Shown piece by piece: positions 7,469 through 15,405 of a stretch of DNA of 64,000 bases; position 1 is the first letter of the stretch; every line of letters starts with the position of its first letter. Where the stretch lies: NCBI GenBank assembly GCA_965242535.1, contig OZ251458.1, positions 1,736,001-1,800,000 on the forward strand. The letters are read 5' to 3'. Under the pieces are notes generated by a model. That model ran no database searches and had not been told where the DNA came from. It saw nothing but the letters and a program-made list of their open reading frames with translations. The stretch is from VXRD01 sp965242535 (GTDB lineage: Bacteria > Latescibacterota > UBA2968). The position numbers and the translations under genes are program-made.

Positions 7469-8535
7469 TGACCCATGGGTTTCTCTCCACCGCGCCAGGG
7501 CGGTGTGGCATTATCGGCAATCCCACGGACATGTACGGCGGCAGCGTCATCTCTTGTTCCACGCGAGAACGCGCCGCCGTGCTCATCGAGCCATCCGAGG
7601 TGCTCGGGTTTGAAGTGGCCGGGCAACGCTTTGAAGTGCATCGTCCCGAAGACCTCTATCCAGACGGGGGCTATTTCGACGCGGCCAAGGCCATCGTCGA
7701 CTTTCTCGACCTGAGCCGCGCGAAATTCTCCCTGCGCTGGGCGTGCGACGTGCCCTTTGCGGCCGGGCTTTCCAGTTCGTCTGCGATGAGCGTCTCCATT
7801 CTCAACGCCATTTTCGCCTTTCTCAACCGCGACGAACACCCCTTTTTTCGCGCTGAAATGGCGCGCCACATCGAGCTTAACTACATGGTGCTCTGCGGCT
7901 ACCAAGACGCCTATATGTGCATGTTCGGCGGCCTGAATTACATGGATTTCAACGGCAAGCAATTCTACCGCGCATTTGGCGACGAACCCTACGCGACCGT
8001 TGAACCGCTCCACGAATACGTCTCGGAGTGTCCCTTTGTGTTGGCGCACACGGGCGTCCAACGCTCGTCGGGCGCCATCCACCTGCCCATTCGAGAACGC
8101 TGGTTGGCGGGCGACCACGAAGTTCGGCGGTGCTATCTCCGCATCGCCCACCTCGCGCGCATGGGCAAGCGCGCCTTCCTCGCCAAGGACTGGCCGCAAC
8201 TGGGCGCGCTCATGACGGAAAACCACGACATCCAGCGCGACCTGGGCGGATCGGGCCCGGAAAATGATCGCCTGATCAAAGCCGCACTCGACGCAGGCGC
8301 GCTCGGTGCGAAACTCGCGGGCGCAGGCGGCGGGGGAACGATCATCGCGCTCGCCCCGGACCTGCAACCCGTTGTCGAAGCCGTGAAACGGGCAGGCGCC
8401 AGCCGCATCCTCTATCCCAAACCGTGCCCTGGCGCGACCACCATCCCGCTGAAAACCCAAGCGGACCTGGAAAAAGCCAACCGCGAACTCGCCCGCCGCG
8501 AAAAACAAGCGGATATCCACCATAATCGCTCGTGA
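7468..8535 (+). CDS. GHMP-family sugar kinase (glucuronokinase/heptose-kinase-like)
   Basis: A 355-aa kinase with the three GHMP motifs: substrate-binding PGRCGIIGNPTDMYGG near the N-terminus, the ATP loop PFAAGLSSSSAMSVS at about residue 93, and C-terminal AKLAGAGGGGTIIAL. Family members phosphorylate sugar C1 or related alcohols. Direct coupling to a GalU-type pyrophosphorylase suggests a salvage route free sugar to sugar-1-phosphate to UDP-sugar, as known for glucuronokinase/UDP-sugar pyrophosphorylase pairs; the exact sugar is an inference. A glycosyltransferase lies downstream beyond a MITE. Confidence 0.82.
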   Translation: MTHGFLSTAPGRCGIIGNPTDMYGGSVISCSTRERAAVLIEPSEVLGFEVAGQRFEVHRPEDLYPDGGYFDAAKAIVDFLDLSRAKFSLRWACDVPFAAGLSSSSAMSVSILNAIFAFLNRDEHPFFRAEMARHIELNYMVLCGYQDAYMCMFGGLNYMDFNGKQFYRAFGDEPYATVEPLHEYVSECPFVLAHTGVQRSSGAIHLPIRERWLAGDHEVRRCYLRIAHLARMGKRAFLAKDWPQLGALMTENHDIQRDLGGSGPENDRLIKAALDAGALGAKLAGAGGGGTIIALAPDLQPVVEAVKRAGASRILYPKPCPGATTIPLKTQADLEKANRELARREKQADIHHNRS

Positions 8536-8548
8536 TGGGGCGCAAGTA

Positions 8549-8977
8549 TTCTGTAAATTAAATAATTATGAATTTCAATTTTTCAAGAGCGTGACGGACG
8601 GGATGCCGTACATCAAAGAAGCCATCGTCCAACATGCCATCGCAAAACCCCACCAACGAAAGCCATCAGGCACAGCGCGCAAGTCCGTCTCGCAACCAAC
8701 ATCCATTATGCAACCCACTTTGCAGGCCAACGCATGTCGTTTTCTTACAAAAGCGATTTGCGCTGTGCCTAGCCCCTCGGCGCATGAGAGCGGCATTTTT
8801 GAACTGCTTGGGCAGTTGTACCCCGCTCGCCTACTTTTTTTTGCTGTTGAAAAAAAGTAGGTCGCCGAAGGCATCGAAGGCAACCAATGATGCTTTAGGA
8901 CCAAAGTTGTTAGAAAAGCGAGCAATGTCGGTGCTGATTTGTACGTATCAAAATCGAGAATAACTTAATTTACAGAG
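8549..8977. mobile_element. 429-bp MITE with IS630-like ends and TA target duplication
   Basis: Ends TTCTGTAAATTAAAT at the left and, read inverted, CTCTGTAAATTAAGT at the right, are flanked by TA at 8547-8548 and 8978-8979. Between them no convincing coding sequence is present. The interior contains a palindromic AACTGC...GCAGTT hairpin followed by GTACCCCGCTCG and a T-run/A-run hairpin. A second, truncated copy in opposite orientation is at 49502-50085. This element fills the 490-bp gap between the GHMP kinase and the glycosyltransferase. Confidence 0.75.
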
Positions 8978-9026
8978 TAGTGAGATTTTACGCCATCTAC
9001 GGGGCCGGGGGCCTCATTCATTTTTT

Positions 9027-10115
9027 ATGCCTCTCCAAAACACTCCTCGCATCCTCTTTCTCGCGCGGCGGTATCCGCCGAGTGTGGGTGGGATAGAAAC
9101 GCACTGTTACAACCTCTATCACCGCCTCGTGAAATCGCATCCGGTCAAACGGGTCGCGCTGGGCAAAAGTTCGCTCTTGCACCTCGGTTGGTTCGTGCCC
9201 TACGCCTTTCTCATCGCGTTTTTTTGCGCGATCTTCAGGCGCGTGGATGTGATTTATTTTTCGGATGGCGTGATAGGTTCTATCGCGCCATTTCTGCGGC
9301 CCTTGACGCGCGCGCGATTTGTCGTGACCATTTACGGCTTGGAAATGACATACGCCAATCCGATATTGAGCCGGCTGATGCGCTATGGGGTCTCGGCGTG
9401 CGACGCGGTGGCCGTCATCAGCCAAAACACAAAACAAGCCGCCATACGAGCGGGCGTGCCCGAAAAAAAAATCGCCGTCATCTACCTCGGCATCGATCCG
9501 CCGAGCATTCCCGAATCGCAACGCAGGGCCCTCAAAGCGCGATTTGAAGCCGAGCATGGCATTCGATTCGGGCGCGACAAAATCCTCCTCAACTTCGGCA
9601 GACAAGTCCCCCGCAAAGGCATGGCCCAATTTTTGGAACGCGGCCTGCCCATGCTCGATCCGCACATCAAACTCATCGTCAGCGGCACGGGCCCCGATTC
9701 GGCGCGCATTCGCAGAATTTGGGAAGAAAACGATCTGCGAGACCGCGTGTTCCTCCTCTACCTCAGCGATGAAGAATTGGGGATGATCCGAAAAGAAGCC
9801 GATCTGTTCATCATGCCCAACGTGCCGGTTCCCAACGATGTGGAGGGCTTTGGCATCGCCCAACTCGAATGCATGCACGACGGCACGCCCGCCGTTGTCT
9901 TCGCCGTCGACGCGCTACCCGAAAGCGTCCGCAAAGGCGGCTACCTCATCCCCCCCAACGACTACGCGGCATTCGCCGATCAAATCCACGCGTTTTTTCA
10001 CCTTTCCCCCGAAGAACGCGCACGAATCGAACGCGAAGCCCGCGATTATGTCCGTTCCGAATTTACGTGGGACGAGACAGCCGCGAAATATATCGATCTC
10101 TTTGTAAAGGCGTGA
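9027..10115 (+). CDS. GT4-family glycosyltransferase
   Basis: A 362-aa GT-B fold enzyme. The N-terminal donor/acceptor half begins RILFLARRYPPSVGGIETH, the usual GT4 glycine-rich opening. The C-terminal half has NFGRQVPRKGMAQFLE and the E-x7-E type segment EGFGIAQLEC that binds the nucleotide sugar. No signal peptide; a hydrophobic stretch near residue 60 may associate with the membrane. It may use the UDP-sugar supplied by the galU/GHMP pair to build a surface glycan. No clear ribosome site precedes the ATG, and the preceding MITE may have displaced the native upstream region. Confidence 0.85.
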   Translation: MPLQNTPRILFLARRYPPSVGGIETHCYNLYHRLVKSHPVKRVALGKSSLLHLGWFVPYAFLIAFFCAIFRRVDVIYFSDGVIGSIAPFLRPLTRARFVVTIYGLEMTYANPILSRLMRYGVSACDAVAVISQNTKQAAIRAGVPEKKIAVIYLGIDPPSIPESQRRALKARFEAEHGIRFGRDKILLNFGRQVPRKGMAQFLERGLPMLDPHIKLIVSGTGPDSARIRRIWEENDLRDRVFLLYLSDEELGMIRKEADLFIMPNVPVPNDVEGFGIAQLECMHDGTPAVVFAVDALPESVRKGGYLIPPNDYAAFADQIHAFFHLSPEERARIEREARDYVRSEFTWDETAAKYIDLFVKA

Positions 10116-10195
10116 TGGCTTTCGCTGATGATCTTTTGGGATGGTACTTGTTGGGATGGCTTCTCTGAAGGACGGTGGAACGTCAAAGTGATTGC
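10113..10195. repeat. Partial copy of the MITE interior
   Basis: GATGGCTT(T)CTCTGAAGGAC(C)GTGGAAC and flanking bases match the segment at about 49997-50074. No terminal repeats are seen here, so this is a shared fragment rather than a full element. Confidence 0.6.
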
Positions 10196-10263
10196 TCACG
10201 GGTAGCATATCTCATCAGGTCAACAAAAATCAATTTAGTATTCGCAGGAGTTTATCCCAATTC

Positions 10264-10645
10264 GCCTCTTTTGTGTTTTGAACTGGCTGTCGCCAGTTGT
10301 ACCCCGCTCGTGCCTCTTGTGGCGATTCATCCCCCTTGTGATTTCTGTGCCCCTTGTGGCGAATCCCCCTTGTGATTTCTGTGCCTCTTGTGGCGAATCC
10401 CCCTTTTGTGTTTTGAACTGGCTGTCGCCAGTTGTACCCCGCTCGTGCCCCTTGTGGCGAATCCCCCTTGTGATTTCTGTGCCCCTTGTGGCGATTCATC
10501 CCCTTGTGATTTTTGTGCCTCTTGTGGCGAATCCCCCTTGTGTTTTTTGTGCCTCTTGTGGCGATTCATCCCCTTGTGATTTCTGTGCCTTTTGTGGCGA
10601 TTCATCCCCCTTGTGTTTTTTGTGCCTTTTGTGGCTATCAAAAAA
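10264..10645. repeat. Tandem array of CTTGTGGCGA units with embedded palindromes
   Basis: About nine degenerate units of roughly 35-40 bp built on CTTGTGGCGAATCCCCCTTG and TGATTTCTGTGCC fill most of the 570-bp gap before the thiamine-diphosphate enzyme. Two copies of a palindrome AACTGGC-TGTC-GCCAGTT followed by GTACCCCGCTCG lie at about 10278 and 10418; the same palindrome is at about 62677. No gene is seen in this gap. Confidence 0.85.
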
Positions 10646-10683
10646 TATCATTGTCCCGTTTCTCTATTCCAAAAGGATAACCC

Positions 10684-12291
10684 ATGACCGGAGCCGATGT
10701 TCTCATCCAAAGCCTGAAAGTGCAGGGCGTCGATACCCTGACCGGCATGCCCGGCAACCAAAATATCCATCTCTACGACGCGGTGTTGCGCGCGGGGGGG
10801 ATTCGCCATCTGCTCATTCGGCACGAGCAGGGCGCGACTCTGATCGCGAATGGCTATGCCCGTGCGTCTGGGCGCGTGGGCACCGCGCTTACAGTGCCAG
10901 GCCCTGGATCGACCAATGCCTCTACGGGCCTTGTGGATGCCCACACCGATTGCGTCCCGGTGTTGCTGATCACCGGGGGCACCGAAGTGGCGTTTGACGG
11001 ACGGGATCGCGCCAAGTGTTTTCACGGCTTGGATCAGGAAGCCTTTTTTCAGCCCATCACGCGCTTTTTTGTGCGGCCCAAATCCATCGCGGAAATCCCC
11101 GACGCGGTCGTCGGCGCGTTCCAAGCCTTGCGCGGCCCGCGCCCCGGCCCGGCGGTGATCGAATTGCCGACCGACATCGCCGCGGCCGAGGGCACCGCGG
11201 ATATCCCTCCCCGCGTTGAAGGGGAACGCCCGTGCCCGAACAGCGCGGAGATCGCGCAGGTGGCCCGCGCCCTTCGCACCGCCAAACGCCCGGTCGTGCT
11301 CGCCGGCAGCGCGGTGACACACGCCGATGCCACAGACGCGCTTCGCGCCCTCGCCGAGCAATGCGACATTCCGGTCGTCTATACCCGCTTGGGCAAAGGG
11401 GTTATCCCGGACGGGCATCCCCTGACCGTGGGGCACTGTTCTGCCAAAGCGGGTCTAAGCGCGTTGAGCCATGCGGATTTGCTCCTGGCCGTGGGCTGTC
11501 GCTTTACGCAAATCGACACGCGCAGTTGGACGCTTCCCCTGCCAGATCGCAAAATCCAACTCGACCCGGATCCGAAGGAACTCGGGCGCGAATACCCCAT
11601 CGAAGCGGGCGCGGCGGGCGACCTCGCGCAATCCATTCCCCAACTGGCAAACGCCATGGGCGATTATGCCGCAGATTGGGGCGATGCCATTTCTCGCGCC
11701 ATAGCCGAGGCCGCGGCCAACCGCCCGCCCATGCCCATTATGAGCGCGACGCGCGACGCCCTGCCCGATGACGCGATCATCGTGGTGGATGTCACGTCCA
11801 TTGGGTATCGCGCCTTTGACGAGTACCCCATCGCCTATCCGCGCACGTTTCTCTATCCGAGCCACTCGGTCACGCTTGGCTTTGCCGTGCCCGCTGCCAT
11901 CGGCGCCAAACTCGCATGCCCGCGCCGACAGGTCGTGGCATTTTGCGGGGACGGCGGTTTTCAGATGACCGCGAGCGAACTCGCCACCGCCGCCGAACAC
12001 GGCATTGCGACCGTGTCCGTGATTTCCAACGACGGTAGCCTTTCGGCGATTCGCGGCGCGCAGGCCAAAGCCTTTGACGGCCGCGTGATCGATACGGATA
12101 TGCAAACGCCCCGCCTCGCAGACCTCGCCCGTTCCCTAGGCGCGCGGGGTATCCGCGTGGATGATCCCGACCGATTCGCGTCCGTGTTCGCCGATACCCT
12201 CGGTCTCGAAGGCCCCACCGTGATCGAGGTCATGATGCAGGAACGACGCGATCACCTCATCCGCCGCGTGCCGTGGCTGTATCCGGATTGA
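10684..12291 (+). CDS. Thiamine-diphosphate-dependent enzyme (acetolactate synthase-like)
   Basis: A 535-aa three-domain protein: pyrimidine-binding domain with the catalytic Glu in LIRHEQGATLIANGYAR, central domain, and diphosphate-binding domain with GDGGFQMTASELATA leading to VISND (the GDG-x(n)-N motif). Family members decarboxylate 2-keto acids and ligate or oxidise the product. It is somewhat shorter than IlvB and has no regulatory subunit nearby, so a biosynthetic acetolactate synthase is not certain. AAAGGATAACCC precedes the ATG. Its upstream region is repeat DNA. Confidence 0.82.
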   Translation: MTGADVLIQSLKVQGVDTLTGMPGNQNIHLYDAVLRAGGIRHLLIRHEQGATLIANGYARASGRVGTALTVPGPGSTNASTGLVDAHTDCVPVLLITGGTEVAFDGRDRAKCFHGLDQEAFFQPITRFFVRPKSIAEIPDAVVGAFQALRGPRPGPAVIELPTDIAAAEGTADIPPRVEGERPCPNSAEIAQVARALRTAKRPVVLAGSAVTHADATDALRALAEQCDIPVVYTRLGKGVIPDGHPLTVGHCSAKAGLSALSHADLLLAVGCRFTQIDTRSWTLPLPDRKIQLDPDPKELGREYPIEAGAAGDLAQSIPQLANAMGDYAADWGDAISRAIAEAAANRPPMPIMSATRDALPDDAIIVVDVTSIGYRAFDEYPIAYPRTFLYPSHSVTLGFAVPAAIGAKLACPRRQVVAFCGDGGFQMTASELATAAEHGIATVSVISNDGSLSAIRGAQAKAFDGRVIDTDMQTPRLADLARSLGARGIRVDDPDRFASVFADTLGLEGPTVIEVMMQERRDHLIRRVPWLYPD

Positions 12292-12324
12292 GTCCGTCGT
12301 CCGTCCGCCCCCCCCCCAAGCCCC

Positions 12325-12350
12325 GTAGGGACAGGCCCCCGTGCCTGTCC
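12325..12350. repeat. REP-like palindrome
   Basis: Copy of the GGACAGGC...GCCTGTCC unit, between the thiamine-diphosphate enzyme and the PBP gene, with perfectly matched arms. Confidence 0.85.
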
Positions 12351-12432
12351 GCATGCGGTCAGGCAAGTCGCTATCCATATCTAAACCGGAAATACACGCA
12401 TCGCAGGCGAAGCCCGCAACGGATCAATACCG

Positions 12433-14874
12433 ATGAAAAACATCTCCACCTGGTTGCAACGCATAAAAAACATCCCCGCCTGGTTGCAACCCCATCTCGC
12501 ACGGATCGCACGCTATCTGCGGCGCATACCTGTCGAACGTGCAGCGATTCAACCCCATCTCGCACGGATCGTGCGCTATCTTCGGCGCATACCTGTCGAA
12601 CGTGCGGCGATTCAACCCCATCTCGCACGGATCGTGCGCTATCTTCGGCGCATACCTGTCGAACGCACGGCGATTCAATCCCATCTCGTGCGGATCGCGC
12701 GCTATCTGCGGCACTTACCGGTCTGGCAACGCGCGGTGATTCAACCCTATCTCGAGCGCGTTTTGATCTACTGCGCGATTTCCGTGGCGATGTACTCAAT
12801 CGTCGCCGCGGTGGTCATTTACACGCACAGAGATGGTCTGCCGTCGTTTGAAAAACTCGAGGATGTCGATCCCGCGCAGACGACCCATATTTTTTCCCAA
12901 GACGGCGTAGAATTAAAGAAATTTTGGGTGCAACGGCGCGACCCCATCGCGTTTGAACAAGTGCCCCAAACCGCGATTGACGCCCTAATCGCCACAGAGG
13001 ATCGCCGATTCTGGCAGCACTGGGGGGTGAGCATTCCCGATATCATTCGCGTGGTGTTCCGCAATGTCTATGTGTCGGGCACCTTAAAGGGCCACGGCGC
13101 GAGCACGGTTACGCAGCAACTGGCGCGCAACATTTTTTTGACGTTGGATCCGACGTGGAAGCGCAAAATCCAAGAGCAGATGACCGCCGTGCTGTTGGAG
13201 CGCACCTATACCAAGCGCGAAATCGTCACGATGTATTTTAATCAGGTCTATTTTGGCAACAGCGCCTACGGCATCGAGACCGCGGCACGCCGATTCTTTG
13301 GCGAGAACGCCGAAAATTTGGCGTTGGAGGAAAGCGCGTTGTTGGTCGGGCTTTTGAAAGGGCCGACCACCTATTCGCCCATTTACCGGCCGCAGCGCGC
13401 GCGGGACAGGCGCGACAATGTGGTGCTGTACAACATGCGCCAGGCGGGCAAAATTACAGAGGCGGAGTATCGAAATGCCCTGCAACGGCCCATCGCTTTG
13501 GCACAGCACGCCGAAGAGATCGGCCAAGCCCCGTATTTTACCGAGTACATCCGCAAGTATTTGGAACGCGCGTATGGCGTGGACGTGCTCTACGACGGCG
13601 CGACCGTGCAGACCACGTTGGACAGTCGGCTGCAGCGCATCGCCGAAGAGGTGGTCTCGCGCAATGTGACCGGGCGGCTCAAAGATCGCGTGCTCGCCAA
13701 CTGGAAACGCAACCCGCCCGATTCGACGTTTTTTGCCCAGATCGAGACGCGACAAGACACCTTGGCCAATCTGGTGTTGCAAGGCGCGTTGGTCGCGCTG
13801 GATCCGCACACGGGGCACATCTTGGCGATGGTGGGGGGCCGCGATTTTGAGGAGAGCAAGTTCAACCGCGCCACGCAGGCCCTGCGGCAGCCGGGGTCTG
13901 CGTTTAAGCCCTTCATCTATACCGCGGCGATAGACAAGGGCTACGCGCCCACTTGGAAGGTGCCGGATACGGCGGTCTCCATCAAAATGTTCGACGGCAC
14001 GTATTGGCAACCCGAAAATTACGACCACAAATTTTTGGGCTGGATGACCATGCGCGAGGGTTTGGCCGGGTCGCGCAATGTGGTGACGACGCAAGTGTTG
14101 CAAAAAGTCGGGCCCGAGGCCGCGGTGCAATACGCGCAGAAAATGGGGATCGATTCGCGCATCCGCCAGGTGTTGTCGCTGGGGATGGGCACGAGCGAGG
14201 TCGAGTTGCTCGAACTGGTGTCCGCGTACGGCACGCTGTGCAACAAGGGCATTCGCGTGACGCCCATTTCGGTGCTGAAAATCGAGGATAAAAACCGCAA
14301 TGTGCTCGAAGAGAATTTTCAGGGGCGCGAGGAAGCGGTGTTGAGCGAGGAAACAGCGGCGGTCAGCGTGGATATGATGCGGTCCGTACTCGACATGCAA
14401 GCGGGCACAAATGGCGCGATGGTCAATGGCACGGGCAGGCTCGTCGCGCGCATCGCCCACGGGTTTCGCCGTCCCGCGGCCGGCAAGACCGGCACGACGC
14501 AAAATTACGCGGACGCGTGGTTCATCGGCTTTACCCCGCAGATCGCGTGCGGCGTGTGGGTGGGATTCGATTCCAAAGTGTCGATGGGCAGCCGCATGTC
14601 CGGCGCGGCCGTGGCCCTGCCGATTTGGGCGGAGTTCATGAAGCGCGCCCACGGCATCCTCAAACTCCCCGTGGAAGATTTCGCCCTGCCCCCAAGCGTT
14701 CCAAACGTGGAAATCTGCGGGGACACGTACCAAGTCGCGTCCATCTATTGCCCCAAACGCTACACCGAAGTGTTCAAGCCCGGCACCGAACCCCAACGCC
14801 CATGCCCAACGCACAACGCAAACACCCCGAACACACCCGACCGATCCAAAACCAAGCGGGAGTACCAGTTTTGA
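12433..14874 (+). CDS. Class A penicillin-binding protein (PBP1A type)
   Basis: An 813-aa bifunctional peptidoglycan synthase. A cationic cytoplasmic N-terminus of about 100 residues made of tandem 21-residue repeats precedes a single membrane anchor (IYCAISVAMYSIVAAVVIY). The GT51 domain shows ATEDRRFWQHWGV, GASTVTQQLARN and RKIQEQMTAVLLER. The transpeptidase domain has the active-site SAFK of GSAFKPFIYTA, an SRN motif in AGSRNVVTTQ and KTGTT. It polymerises and cross-links glycan strands at the outer face of the inner membrane. The repeat-expanded N-terminus is unusual for the family. Confidence 0.93.
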   Translation: MKNISTWLQRIKNIPAWLQPHLARIARYLRRIPVERAAIQPHLARIVRYLRRIPVERAAIQPHLARIVRYLRRIPVERTAIQSHLVRIARYLRHLPVWQRAVIQPYLERVLIYCAISVAMYSIVAAVVIYTHRDGLPSFEKLEDVDPAQTTHIFSQDGVELKKFWVQRRDPIAFEQVPQTAIDALIATEDRRFWQHWGVSIPDIIRVVFRNVYVSGTLKGHGASTVTQQLARNIFLTLDPTWKRKIQEQMTAVLLERTYTKREIVTMYFNQVYFGNSAYGIETAARRFFGENAENLALEESALLVGLLKGPTTYSPIYRPQRARDRRDNVVLYNMRQAGKITEAEYRNALQRPIALAQHAEEIGQAPYFTEYIRKYLERAYGVDVLYDGATVQTTLDSRLQRIAEEVVSRNVTGRLKDRVLANWKRNPPDSTFFAQIETRQDTLANLVLQGALVALDPHTGHILAMVGGRDFEESKFNRATQALRQPGSAFKPFIYTAAIDKGYAPTWKVPDTAVSIKMFDGTYWQPENYDHKFLGWMTMREGLAGSRNVVTTQVLQKVGPEAAVQYAQKMGIDSRIRQVLSLGMGTSEVELLELVSAYGTLCNKGIRVTPISVLKIEDKNRNVLEENFQGREEAVLSEETAAVSVDMMRSVLDMQAGTNGAMVNGTGRLVARIAHGFRRPAAGKTGTTQNYADAWFIGFTPQIACGVWVGFDSKVSMGSRMSGAAVALPIWAEFMKRAHGILKLPVEDFALPPSVPNVEICGDTYQVASIYCPKRYTEVFKPGTEPQRPCPTHNANTPNTPDRSKTKREYQF
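12490..12763 (+). repeat. 63-bp in-frame tandem repeat within the PBP gene
   Basis: Four near-identical units, plus a degenerate fifth, with CATCTCGCACGG recurring at 63-bp steps (about 12493, 12556, 12619, 12682) and a last degenerate copy near 12748. Each encodes PHLARIVRYLRRIPVERAAIQ or a close variant. Confidence 0.92.
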
Positions 14875-14884
14875 ACGCGAAAAA

Positions 14885-15045
14885 AAATGAGACCGCCATG
14901 CCGGATGAACTCCGACCAGAGTATGACCTAAAAAAATTGCAAGTGCGAAAAGTCGGATGCGGGCGAAAGTCCTTTGGTCGATCAGTCGTCCAACGGGCAA
15001 ACGATGTCGGCGAAAAATTTTTAGACGCAATTTCCGTGAATGAGA
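14885..15045. repeat. Direct repeat copy 1
   Basis: About 160 bp starting at AATGAGACCGCCATG, closely matching 17042-17205 in the same orientation. Each copy carries the small ORF annotated separately. Confidence 0.85.
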
Positions 15046-15056
15046 CGCGGGATTGA
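14898..15056 (+). CDS. Small basic protein, copy 1 (52 aa)
   Basis: The product starts MPDELRPEYDLKKLQVRKVG. It resembles short antitoxin-like or regulatory proteins beginning DELRPEYDL that accompany toxin genes in many bacteria, although no toxin is seen immediately adjacent. A second, roughly 80% identical copy is at 17055-17216. It follows the PBP stop by 23 nt and is ended by a terminator. The ribosome site is weak, so expression is uncertain. Confidence 0.5.
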   Translation: MPDELRPEYDLKKLQVRKVGCGRKSFGRSVVQRANDVGEKFLDAISVNETRD

Positions 15057-15062
15057 ACGTCG

Positions 15063-15089
15063 CGGATGGGTTAGACCCATCCGTTTTTT
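15063..15089 (+). terminator. Rho-independent terminator after the PBP/small-ORF unit
   Basis: CGGATGGGT and ACCCATCCG form a 9-bp stem with a TAG loop, followed by six T. It separates the housekeeping PBP gene from the defence island. Confidence 0.85.
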
Positions 15090-15090
15090 G

Positions 15091-15119
15091 TTGACCGATT
15101 TTGATTCTAGCACTACGAT
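15091..15119 (+). promoter_or_regulatory. Sigma70-type promoter for the HTH/cysteine desulfurase genes
   Basis: TTGACC, a 17-bp spacer, then TACGAT, directly after the terminator. The predicted start lies about 20 nt before the HTH gene's first ATG. Confidence 0.65.
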
Positions 15120-15144
15120 AGCGTCGGGTGTTACATAAAGAGAC

Positions 15145-15405
15145 ATGCACAACGCTTTGAAACACTGCGAGACGAACATGCCAATTCAGATTGACGGTAT
15201 TACCTATTATTCGGGGACCGAAGTGATAGGAGATTTGAATGTGTCGCGCCAAACGCTTTGGCGATGGCGAAACCAAGGGAAAGTTCCACCCGGAAATCGG
15301 TATCGCGGGCGAAAGGTCATTTTTACAGATACCGAGGCCAAAGCGATTCGACGCTTCGCCAACCGCATTGAACCCATCGATCAACCCAAACCGATGAAGC
15401 GATGA
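15145..15405 (+). CDS. MerR/excisionase-like HTH protein
   Basis: Up to 86 aa; an internal ATG at 15178 is an alternative start. The core YSGTEVIGDLNVSRQTLWRW followed by RNQGKVPPGNRYRGRKVIFT is a winged helix-turn-helix of the MerR/AlpA/excisionase type, the wing carrying RGRKVIF. It probably binds its own upstream promoter region. Its stop overlaps the cysteine desulfurase start (ATGA), so the two are translationally coupled. In phosphorothioation loci a dedicated regulator often precedes the modification genes, and this could play that role. Confidence 0.7.
   Translation: MHNALKHCETNMPIQIDGITYYSGTEVIGDLNVSRQTLWRWRNQGKVPPGNRYRGRKVIFTDTEAKAIRRFANRIEPIDQPKPMKR

Noticed and set aside
8591..8963. 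ORFs inside the 429-bp MITE
   Set aside because: They are short, differ in frame between the two copies, and reflect repeat sequence rather than protein conservation.
10264..10645. CRISPR-like or coding repeat protein (KGHRNHKGDS-type ORF)
   Set aside because: Units are tandem and degenerate; the open frame on the minus strand follows only from the lack of stops in the repeat and has no ribosome site.
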